Shown here piece after piece: positions 17,431 to 25,383 of a DNA stretch of 33,362 bases; within the stretch, counting starts at the first letter, position 1, and every line of letters starts with the position of its first letter. Under the pieces are notes generated by a model. The model worked only from the letters and a program-made list of their open reading frames with translations. It was not told where the DNA came from and did no database searches. The stretch comes from Actinomycetes bacterium (GTDB lineage Bacteria > Actinomycetota > Geothermincolia > Geothermincolales > JAHEXQ01). The stretch covers positions 1 through 33,362 of the forward strand of contig JAHEXQ010000004.1 in NCBI GenBank assembly GCA_023252035.1, written 5' to 3'. A program made the position numbers and the translations under genes.

Positions 17431-19386
17431 ATGCGAAAGAGGATGCTGTTCGCTAGTCTGGCCGTGGCTATCATGGCGGCCGGTTTCGCGCTGCCGGCCG
17501 CGCCAGTAGCGATGGCGGCGGAGGCGGCGCCTTACCGCTGGGCCGGGGGCGACGACATCTGCGGATTCCCGCAGCCCGCCACCGTCTTCTACTTCGCCGA
17601 GGGCTGTACCAGGCACGGCTTTGACGAATGGCTCTGCATCCTGAATCCCAGCGACCAGCCGGCGCACATCGGCGTGGGATTCCTTTTTCCCGACGGAGCC
17701 CCCATGTCCCGCTACGACACTCTTCAACCGGGAACCCGCTATACGCTCTACGTGAACCAGCAAGTGGGTCCGGAGCGGGACGTCTCCGTCACCGTGGCCT
17801 CGGACGTGCCCATCGTGGCGGAGAGGCCCATGTACTTTAACTACCGCGGCGTCTGGGCCGGCAACCATGTTGCGGCGGGTTCGAGCGTTAAATCCACCGA
17901 ATGGTATTTCGCGGAAGGAACCACGCGCGCGGGGTTCGAAGAATGGCTCTGCGTGCTGAACCCCGATGCGGGCACGGCCCAGGTCCAGGTGGAGCTCATG
18001 GAGGCCGGCGGTATCGCGGGCAAGTGGAGCTTCCCCGTGGGCCCCTATTCGCGCGGCACCCTCTCCGTCAATGCGCTGGCGGGGCCGAACAAAGACGTAT
18101 CTATCCGGGCGAGTTCGGATGCGCCCGTGGTGGCCGAGCGGCCCATGTACTTCAATTACATAAAGGGGATCAGCGGGGGGCACGATGCCATGGGGGCCCC
18201 CGCCATCTCCACCGCCTGGTATTTCGCCGAGGGCACCACACGGGCCGGGTTCGACGAATACCTCTGCATGTTCAATCCGGGTTCGGAGACGGCCACCGCC
18301 AACGTGGCTTTTCTGACCTCAGGGGGCGCCTCGGTAACCCGCAGCGTGAAGGTACAGCCGCGGAGCCGTTCTACCATGGTCGTGCGGAGCGAGGTGGGTG
18401 ACGGGAAGGACGTCTCCATCCAGCTCGGTTCGGACAAACCGATAGTCGCAGAGCGGCCCATGTACTTCAGCTATGCGGGCGGCGTGGGAGGTGGCTCTGT
18501 CGCTTCGGGCAGCTCGACGCCCTCGAAGACCTGGTATTTCGCCGAAGGTTGCACGCGGGCCGGCTTCGATGAATGGCTGATCCTTATGAATCCGGCGACC
18601 CAGAGTGCCGACGTACAGGTCAGGTACTTGACGGGCGCGACCAGCGTCACGACCGCGTACAAGGTGGAGCCGGGCACGCGAGCCACCGTGCGGGTCAACG
18701 GTGAAGTGGGGGTGGACCAGGACGTGGGAATGGTAATCACTTCCAGCCAGGGCATCGTCGCTGAACGGCCCATCTACCTGCAATATCTCCCGCTGAGCGG
18801 GCCTACGCCCTTCGTCCTGGCTACGGTGGACGGGCTCACGCTGCTGGGCCCGGTCTCTTACGAGCAACTGGTGGGCATCATGTACCATGAGGCGCCGGTG
18901 TCCGATGTCGGCGCCGGCTCAGCCAACGCCAGGACCATGCAGCCGCAGGGCGGCTGCATGGGCAACGACAATTACGACAACACCCCCACGGACCTGATGC
19001 TCGGCCCTGCCGGCGATCCCTACTACTGGATCGAGGCCAGCCGCTACCGGGGCACCAATGCGACCACGGCCGTGGATGTGGGCTCACGCGCCGGCTGCCC
19101 GGTACTGGCGCCGGTCACCGGAACGGTGGAGGTGGCCTCGCCCTACATGCTCTATAACGCCTACCACGACAACGTCGTGAAGATCAGGCCCGACGGGCGT
19201 GCGGACGTCGTCGTGGAACTCCTGCATATGGGCGCGCTGACAGTCAAAGTGGGGGACCGGGTGCAGGCGGGGGTCAGCGTGGTCGGGACGGTCAACGACC
19301 TTTCCAGGTATTTTCAGTCAGATATCGGCTACTACTACACGGGCGAAGACGGCAACCACGTGCACGTGGAGGTCGACGGCCAGTAA
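17431..19386 (+). CDS. secreted protein with four ~105-aa '(W/F)YFAEG' repeats and a C-terminal degenerate M23-peptidase-like domain
   Basis: Signal peptide MRKRMLFASLAVAIMAAGFALPAAPVAMAAEA; repeated YFAEG(C/T)TR.GF.E(W/Y)L...VAERPMYF; C-term APVTGTVEVA...HMGALTVKVGDRVQAG...NHVHVEV. Confidence 0.85.
   Translation: MRKRMLFASLAVAIMAAGFALPAAPVAMAAEAAPYRWAGGDDICGFPQPATVFYFAEGCTRHGFDEWLCILNPSDQPAHIGVGFLFPDGAPMSRYDTLQPGTRYTLYVNQQVGPERDVSVTVASDVPIVAERPMYFNYRGVWAGNHVAAGSSVKSTEWYFAEGTTRAGFEEWLCVLNPDAGTAQVQVELMEAGGIAGKWSFPVGPYSRGTLSVNALAGPNKDVSIRASSDAPVVAERPMYFNYIKGISGGHDAMGAPAISTAWYFAEGTTRAGFDEYLCMFNPGSETATANVAFLTSGGASVTRSVKVQPRSRSTMVVRSEVGDGKDVSIQLGSDKPIVAERPMYFSYAGGVGGGSVASGSSTPSKTWYFAEGCTRAGFDEWLILMNPATQSADVQVRYLTGATSVTTAYKVEPGTRATVRVNGEVGVDQDVGMVITSSQGIVAERPIYLQYLPLSGPTPFVLATVDGLTLLGPVSYEQLVGIMYHEAPVSDVGAGSANARTMQPQGGCMGNDNYDNTPTDLMLGPAGDPYYWIEASRYRGTNATTAVDVGSRAGCPVLAPVTGTVEVASPYMLYNAYHDNVVKIRPDGRADVVVELLHMGALTVKVGDRVQAGVSVVGTVNDLSRYFQSDIGYYYTGEDGNHVHVEVDGQ
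17587..18846 (+). repeat. four tandem protein-coding repeats, exact 315-bp spacing
   Basis: Repeat starts ([F/W]YFAEG codons) at 17587, 17902, 18217 and 18532. Confidence 0.9.
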
Positions 19387-19404
19387 CCCCGCAGGGCTGG
19401 CTAT

Positions 19405-20544
19405 TCACGATACCGATGCATCCATCAAACCCTGGATATTCACGAAAGTAACGGAGATGTTGGCGATCTTCCGCCGGAAAGCCCTATCTACATCTGCTGC
19501 TACAACGAAATTGGCTCCATGCGCATATCTTTCGCGAAATGCTCGCATGCCGCGAGCATCAAAGTTGTCAGCCGACCATTTGCACTCGATCACGTCCGGG
19601 TTCTTGCCGTGCTTGAGCAACACGAAATCCACTTCGTGCCCGCGCTTATCACGCCAATAGCGGATCCAAGGGCCATAGCCACGGCTCTGCAACTCATTCA
19701 GGACATAATGTTCCCAAAGGATTCCTAGATCTTCCTGTCGCAGCTCCCTCCAACCTTTGAAGTAATTGACGAAACCCGTATCGAATGCGTAGACCTTGGG
19801 GGCAGAGATGATCTCTGTTGAAGTCCGTGTGGAAAAGGGTCTGATCACATGGGCAACCCATGTCGCCTCCAAGACCTTCAGATAATTGGAGACCGAGGTT
19901 CTGCTCAGTTCGGTGACCCTGGCAAAGGTAGTCGCTTTAAATATCCCGCCGCTGCGTGAGAAGAGCAACTCCAGCAATCTTTGGAACGAGTGGCGGCGTT
20001 CCAGCCGAAAGAGTTCCTGAATGTCTTTGGCCCAGAAGGAATCGATCCACTCCTGGAAATCCCTTTCCTCCGGTTCTCCTCGCAGGAAAAAGGGAGGTAG
20101 TCCTCCGCTTGTTAAGCGATGACGGAGATCGGTATCACCGAAGTCCTGCTGATCCTGGCTCATCATAGGGGTCAACCATATCTCACGTTTTCTTCCGGTG
20201 CGCGTATCTCGGAACTTAGCGGACGCTTGCAGGGTTGATGACCCCGTGGCAAGGATTCGCGTCTTCGGAAAATGGTCGGCCGCAATCTTCAGAAGCTCGG
20301 TCGGATTCTCAAGCCTGTGGATCTCATCCAGGACTATTCTCTTGCCTTGATGGTCCGTCAGGAACGATTCAGGGTCATCCATAAGCCGCCTGACACGGGG
20401 CAACTCGCAATCGAAGTACTCAGTGCGATCCAGGCTCTGACTGAGCACGGTCTTGCCGACACGCCGCACGCCGGAAAGCCATACCAGGGGGCGGGCCTGC
20501 CAGGCTTCTTCGATTTGTGCCAGCCAATAGCTTCGAATCTTCAT
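19405..20544 (-). CDS. AAA+ ATPase with DUF4143 domain (AAA_14 family)
   Basis: WLSGVRRVGKTVLSQSL Walker A, KRIVLDEIHRLEN Walker B, ILATGSSTLQ sensor; C-terminal DUF4143-like RTSVSNYLKVLEATWVAHVIRPF. Confidence 0.93.
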   Translation of the reverse strand: MKIRSYWLAQIEEAWQARPLVWLSGVRRVGKTVLSQSLDRTEYFDCELPRVRRLMDDPESFLTDHQGKRIVLDEIHRLENPTELLKIAADHFPKTRILATGSSTLQASAKFRDTRTGRKREIWLTPMMSQDQQDFGDTDLRHRLTSGGLPPFFLRGEPEERDFQEWIDSFWAKDIQELFRLERRHSFQRLLELLFSRSGGIFKATTFARVTELSRTSVSNYLKVLEATWVAHVIRPFSTRTSTEIISAPKVYAFDTGFVNYFKGWRELRQEDLGILWEHYVLNELQSRGYGPWIRYWRDKRGHEVDFVLLKHGKNPDVIECKWSADNFDARGMRAFRERYAHGANFVVAADVDRAFRRKIANISVTFVNIQGLMDASVS

Positions 20545-20630
20545 GCAAATAGTATTTCATATAGTGACACCAAATGCAATTCTATTTGCACTTGGTAAAA
20601 CGATTACCGGCGTCACCCGGCGAAGTTCGC

Positions 20631-21371
20631 TTACTGGGTGATCTCGCTGATGGGGACGTTCACCAACGGGGTCGAGGAGTACTGGGTCGTGCCCAAGTTG
20701 GGATCGATAGCCATGCTGGGAGAGGTGAAGCTACCGGTCACCGCTGTGCTGCCTACCCGATGGTACTCGAAATGTGTTCTCTGCCAGGAATAGTTCAGAT
20801 CCACGAGGCTGTCGTTCACCACCTGCTGCAACCCCACCGCCTCGACATAAGCCCTGGCCGGGTCTATGGCCGCGCCATGGGTGTCAAAGGTGAAGAACAC
20901 CTTCGTCGCCGGGCCGCCCGAATAGCTGGGGTAGCGCACCAGAGGACGCCAGATGAAGGAATCTTTGACGGCGTCCTTGCCGAAGAGCCAGAAGGTCCCG
21001 CTTCCAGTGTGTAATTTCAGCTGCAGCGGTGTGAATGACCCGGGAGGCTCGATGTTCAGGTTGGTGGGCCACTCGATGGTTATGTACAGGTGCACGAAAT
21101 TGGCCGAGTTGAAGGTGTCATGGCCCTGCAGGCCCCGGTAGTCGTTGATGATGGTGCTCTGGGGGTCGAGATCATCGGAGGGAACGATGTTGGTGAGGGT
21201 GTATCTATAGTCTCCCCAGGTTACGCCGGGTTTGGCGGGCGCGGCTGTGGTAGCCTGCGCCGCCTGCGTCTCCGCGACGACCTGCGGCAGCCGGCTCGCC
21301 AGGGGCAATCCCACAAATGTCGCCATCAGCGTCAGGAAAAAGATACCGGTGGCAACCGCCTTCTTTACCAC
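20631..21371 (-). CDS. secreted/membrane-anchored protein of unknown function
   Basis: N-terminal signal MVKKAVATGIFFLTLMATFVGLPLASRLP; no family recognised; GTG start. Confidence 0.75.
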   Translation of the reverse strand: MVKKAVATGIFFLTLMATFVGLPLASRLPQVVAETQAAQATTAAPAKPGVTWGDYRYTLTNIVPSDDLDPQSTIINDYRGLQGHDTFNSANFVHLYITIEWPTNLNIEPPGSFTPLQLKLHTGSGTFWLFGKDAVKDSFIWRPLVRYPSYSGGPATKVFFTFDTHGAAIDPARAYVEAVGLQQVVNDSLVDLNYSWQRTHFEYHRVGSTAVTGSFTSPSMAIDPNLGTTQYSSTPLVNVPISEITQ

Positions 21372-21583
21372 TTCTACCTAGCTTCTCCGTCTATCTCCAC
21401 CTCAACCATCCCTACCGGTGGGCATCTCGCGGCAATAATCTCCCGAAAGGGGCTTCTTAACTTTACTATATCGACACGACGCTTAAAACTCTTGATATGC
21501 TGCAGGCTTAAGCGAAGCTGGCTGGGTTGTCAGCGGCAATAAGGGTGGTTCGGCCGGCCGGACGCGCCGGCCGTGCTATCGCC

Positions 21584-24307
21584 CTAGACATTCTCAAAGG
21601 CCATGGAGTCCACCACCGAGGTATAAGCTACGACGCTGCGATTCACTGCGCTCATGGCGGCGGATATGCCGTCCTTCAGGAAGTCGTCCTCCACCACTTG
21701 CTGGATCTGGCGGAGTATGTCGAGCACCTGCTTCATGGACCGCACGAAGTCCCCGGCGGAGTACTGTGGATAGGTGTCCATGATGTACTCCAACTCCATC
21801 CCCTCGGCCCAGTCGTAAACCACGTTCACGAAGCCGATGTCCGTCTGCCGGAGGAGGTCCAGGCTCTCCGCTTGCTCCACGGATTTAAGCTTGGCTTCCA
21901 TCGCGCGGGCGCGGGCGATAGCCGCTCGCAGCTTGGGGCGCCTCACCTCGCGCAGCATCAGCGGCCGGATGAGTCTGCCGCCTCGCCAGCGGGGCGCGCC
22001 GCCGTCCCGGGATTCGAAGACGAAAATTGAGGCGAACGCCGCCAACTCCGATGGTTCCAGTTCGTGGAAAACGCCCGCGCTGAGACATTCGGTCAGCAGG
22101 AGGTCGCACTCGTTGTGGATGGCGGAGAGCATGACGCCCTTATGTGTCGGCCGGTCGTCATCCAGGTATCCAAGCTGGTTCAGGACTGCGCGCACATTCT
22201 GCAGCTTTCGAGAAGCCACATCGCTGCGAGCTCCCATCTGCCGCCTTAGCTCCTCCATCTCCTTATGGAGGATGCCGGCAGTGCGGGCTGCGTTCTGACA
22301 TTCCTCGCGCCGCTCGCACTGGTGGCAGGGATGCAGCTCCAGGTCCGCGCGAGTCTCCTCGACCTCCTGGCGCAGCGTGCGGTCCGGATGGTCCTCCTCC
22401 AGCTCCTCAGTGGGCAGCCGGGGAGGCAGCTCGAACTTGGCCAGCGCGTCCATGAGGAACTTCCTGTTCTTCTTGGTCACCGGTGAAAGGTGTTTCTCCT
22501 CGATGTGGCCGATGGCCTGCGGCGGCGTCCGGAAATGCCGGTAGATGGCGTTGAGGTAGCGCCCATACCGGTCCAGGACTTTGATGCGCGGATTGCCCAC
22601 CTTATCCTCTCCCATACTCAGGACCACCGCGGCGCGCCGTTTACCGCTGCGGTCTATCACCAGCACGTCGCCGGCGACCAACTCCTGCAACTCGTGGTTT
22701 ATGGCTTCGGCCTTGCGCCGGTGGTGCCGCAAGGCCAACTCCTTCTCCAGCCGGGAGAGACGAGCACGCGCCTCCAGATAGTCCTCGGCCTCAGCCCGCT
22801 CGCAGGACATCTTCTCGAAGAGCTTCTTGATACGCCCTTCCAGCTTTTTCAAGTTGCGCTCCAGGCGCACGACTTCCTTGTCCGCGTGATACTGCGCGAA
22901 GCTCAGGTTCAGAACGTGGACCGCTTCGGTGAAGTCGTAGTTCCTGAGCAGGTTGGCGGCCATGTTGTAGGAGATGCCGAAGCTGGAGGTGATGGGCAGG
23001 CTCGCGGTGCGCGCCAGATGCTGCACCTCACCCAGGGTGACGAAGGGGCTGTAGAGGATGACGGCGTTGCCCACCTTATCGATGCCGCGCCGTCCCGCCC
23101 GCCCGGTGAACTGGGTGTACTGCGTGGAGGTGAGCATCTCGTGGGTCTCCCCCTGGAACTTGTAGAGCGACTCGATGACGCAGGTCTTGGCGGGCATGTT
23201 GATGCCCAGGGAGAGGGTCTCCGTGGCGAAGACCACCTTGACCAGGCCTTGTGCGAAGAGATCCTCGACTATCTCCTTGAAGATGGGCAAGAGGCCTGCG
23301 TGGTGGGCGGCCAGCCCCAGCTTCAGCGAGTTCAGGAAGTGATCGAAGCCGAAGACCCGCAGGTCCTCTTCGGGCAGCCAGGCGGCCCTCTCCAGCGCTT
23401 GCTTCTCGATGACGGCCTTCTCCTCAGGGGTGGTCAGGTCCAGTCCGTCCTCCCGGCAGTGCATGACTGCGGCGTCGCATCCGGCCCGGGAGAATATGAA
23501 GTAGATGGCGGGCAGCATCTTCGACTGGCCCAGACGGTAGGCGACCTGGGACCGCTTCGGTATCAGGTTGCGGGAGGCGCGCGCCTGGGCTTTCTCCCCG
23601 TTGCTCTTTCCGCCCTTGCTCCTGGCGGCCTGCTCCGCGCTGCACACGGTGCGCTCGGCGTTGTCCGAGAAGAGGTTCACCATGGTGCCGTTGATGAAGT
23701 AGTAGTGGCGCAGGGGTACTGGCCGGCGCTCGCTCTGGACGACGACCATCTCGCCGCGCAGGTCGTTCATCCAGCCTCCGAAGTCATCCGGATTGGCCAC
23801 GGTCGCCGACAGGCCCACGATCTTGACGTCGGCGGGCAGGAGGATGATTATCTCCTCCCAGACCGCTCCCCGGAATGGGTCGGTCAGGTAGTGGCACTCG
23901 TCCAGGATCACGTACCGTAGGTCCGTCAGGGTCTCGGACTGCTCGTAGATCATGTTTCGCAGGATCTCGGTGGTCATTATTATGAGTGGCGCCTCCGGGT
24001 GGATGGTGTTGTCTCCCGTCAAGAGGCCGACCTTGCCGTCGCCGTAAATGCGTGAGAAGTCGCGGAACTTCTGGTTGCTCAGGGCTTTGAGCGGGGTGGT
24101 GTAGAAGGCCTTCGCGCCGGAATTCTGCGCCAGGAATACGGCGTACTCGGCTACGACCGTCTTGCCGGAGCCGGTGGGGGCGACGACCAGGACGGAGCTG
24201 TCGGAGTTCAAGCTCTCAATGGCCGCCCGCTGAAAATCATCCAGGGGAAAGGGGTAGTTTCTCTCGAATTCCTCAAGGTAACGTGCTGCTGCTTTATTCG
24301 GTTCCAT
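21584..24307 (-). CDS. Ski2-like DEAD/DEAH-box RNA helicase (HelY type)
   Basis: VLVVAPTGSGKTVVAEYAV, DECHYL, SATVANPDDF, QFTGRAGRRGID. Start taken at MEPNKAAARYLEEFE. Confidence 0.94.
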   Translation of the reverse strand: MEPNKAAARYLEEFERNYPFPLDDFQRAAIESLNSDSSVLVVAPTGSGKTVVAEYAVFLAQNSGAKAFYTTPLKALSNQKFRDFSRIYGDGKVGLLTGDNTIHPEAPLIIMTTEILRNMIYEQSETLTDLRYVILDECHYLTDPFRGAVWEEIIILLPADVKIVGLSATVANPDDFGGWMNDLRGEMVVVQSERRPVPLRHYYFINGTMVNLFSDNAERTVCSAEQAARSKGGKSNGEKAQARASRNLIPKRSQVAYRLGQSKMLPAIYFIFSRAGCDAAVMHCREDGLDLTTPEEKAVIEKQALERAAWLPEEDLRVFGFDHFLNSLKLGLAAHHAGLLPIFKEIVEDLFAQGLVKVVFATETLSLGINMPAKTCVIESLYKFQGETHEMLTSTQYTQFTGRAGRRGIDKVGNAVILYSPFVTLGEVQHLARTASLPITSSFGISYNMAANLLRNYDFTEAVHVLNLSFAQYHADKEVVRLERNLKKLEGRIKKLFEKMSCERAEAEDYLEARARLSRLEKELALRHHRRKAEAINHELQELVAGDVLVIDRSGKRRAAVVLSMGEDKVGNPRIKVLDRYGRYLNAIYRHFRTPPQAIGHIEEKHLSPVTKKNRKFLMDALAKFELPPRLPTEELEEDHPDRTLRQEVEETRADLELHPCHQCERREECQNAARTAGILHKEMEELRRQMGARSDVASRKLQNVRAVLNQLGYLDDDRPTHKGVMLSAIHNECDLLLTECLSAGVFHELEPSELAAFASIFVFESRDGGAPRWRGGRLIRPLMLREVRRPKLRAAIARARAMEAKLKSVEQAESLDLLRQTDIGFVNVVYDWAEGMELEYIMDTYPQYSAGDFVRSMKQVLDILRQIQQVVEDDFLKDGISAAMSAVNRSVVAYTSVVDSMAFENV

Positions 24308-24313
24308 GTACCC

Positions 24314-24319
24314 ATTGTA
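24314..24319 (-). promoter_or_regulatory. -10 box (TACAAT) 6 nt upstream of helicase ATG
   Basis: Minus strand reads TACAAT-GGGTAC-ATG. Confidence 0.5.
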
Positions 24320-24405
24320 GCAGACGCCGTTCAGGAGGCCGGATGAGGCATGCCCTTCGTGCCCCTTTCCTTTTGCCGCCATGCAGGTCTCGGGCTCTTA
24401 GGGCA

Positions 24406-24411
24406 TACTAT
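24406..24411 (+). promoter_or_regulatory. -10 box (TACTAT) 6 nt upstream of GNAT ATG
   Basis: TACTAT-AAGGCG-ATG. Confidence 0.5.
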
Positions 24412-24417
24412 AAGGCG

Positions 24418-25266
24418 ATGAAAGACGTTATGAAGATCAGGCTACTGGCCCCCTCGGAGACACGCCTGGCGCTCAACCTGCTGGGTGGGGATCCCGTGCT
24501 CAACCAGGGCCTCATCCACAACATCGTCAAGTCGGGCCTGAATAACCTGGGCCTGATCGGGCAGGGCTCCTACCTCGGTCTGTTCGCCGACGGCGACCTG
24601 GTCGCCCTGCTCTGCCACGACAACCAGGGCATCTGGAGATTTCACGTGAACCAGCCGGCGGAACTGCTTGAGCTGGCCGATGCGGCGCTGCGGCAGGGGA
24701 TGCGCCCCGTGCTCGTCATGGGCGAGGCCAGGCTCATGGAGGATTTGCTCACCGCTATGGCGCGCGAAATGGGATATCTGAAGCTCGTGGAGGACGAGGT
24801 TATGCTGCTCCTGGCGGGGCCGGATTTCCGGCCCCGCCAGGACCGGGAGTCGCGCTACGCGGTCTCCGACGATTTGGAGCAGGTAGCGGCGCTGGAGGAG
24901 GGGCTGCAGCGTGAGCTGCTGGGGCCGGATGGCTGGCGCAAGGCGGCGGTGCGGCGTTACGCCGCCGAGCTGATTCAGAAGCGGGATACCGTCTTCTGCG
25001 AGGCGGATGGCCGGGCGGTGTCCAAAGCGGACCTGGAGGTCCGCATCACCGGGGTGGCGAGCCTGGGCGGCGTCTTTACGCTCGCAGCCTACCGCGGACG
25101 CGGCTACGCCGCGTCCGCCTGTTCCCTGCTCTGCTCGGATATCCTGGCCTCCGGCGCCGGCGTCACCCTCAATACCGACGCGCACAACCTCCCCGCCCTC
25201 GCTCTCTACCGCTCGCTCGGGTTCCACAAGCACCGGGACTATAAGGTGGCGGTCTTCAACGCATGA
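24418..25266 (+). CDS. GNAT-family N-acetyltransferase
   Basis: C-terminal ITGVASLGGVFTLAAYRGRGYAASACSLLCSDILASGAGVTLNTDAHNLPALALYRSLGFHKHRDYKVAVF (AcCoA-binding RGRGYA). Confidence 0.88.
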   Translation: MKDVMKIRLLAPSETRLALNLLGGDPVLNQGLIHNIVKSGLNNLGLIGQGSYLGLFADGDLVALLCHDNQGIWRFHVNQPAELLELADAALRQGMRPVLVMGEARLMEDLLTAMAREMGYLKLVEDEVMLLLAGPDFRPRQDRESRYAVSDDLEQVAALEEGLQRELLGPDGWRKAAVRRYAAELIQKRDTVFCEADGRAVSKADLEVRITGVASLGGVFTLAAYRGRGYAASACSLLCSDILASGAGVTLNTDAHNLPALALYRSLGFHKHRDYKVAVFNA

Positions 25267-25300
25267 GTAGACAAACAGTGCAGGGCACTGTTTGTCTACT
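25266..25300. repeat. Palindromic element family B, copy 2
   Basis: aGTAGACAAACAGTGC-agg-GCACTGTTTGTCTACt, perfect arms, adjoining the GNAT stop codon. Confidence 0.95.
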
Positions 25301-25383
25301 TCTTGTTGGGGCGTGGATAATAACTATAATGTTTATACTGGGGCTGCCGGAAAATAGAAACGGATCATAAGAAAGGTGAGCTC

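Noticed and set aside
21551-21573. CGGCCGGC/GCCGGCCG hairpin as helicase terminator
   Set aside because: Correct position but no T tract and simple GC-rich sequence; not strong enough to list.
22490-23920. 476-aa plus-strand ORF
   Set aside because: Antisense to the Ski2-like helicase; low-complexity L/V/H/Q-rich composition typical of shadow ORFs.
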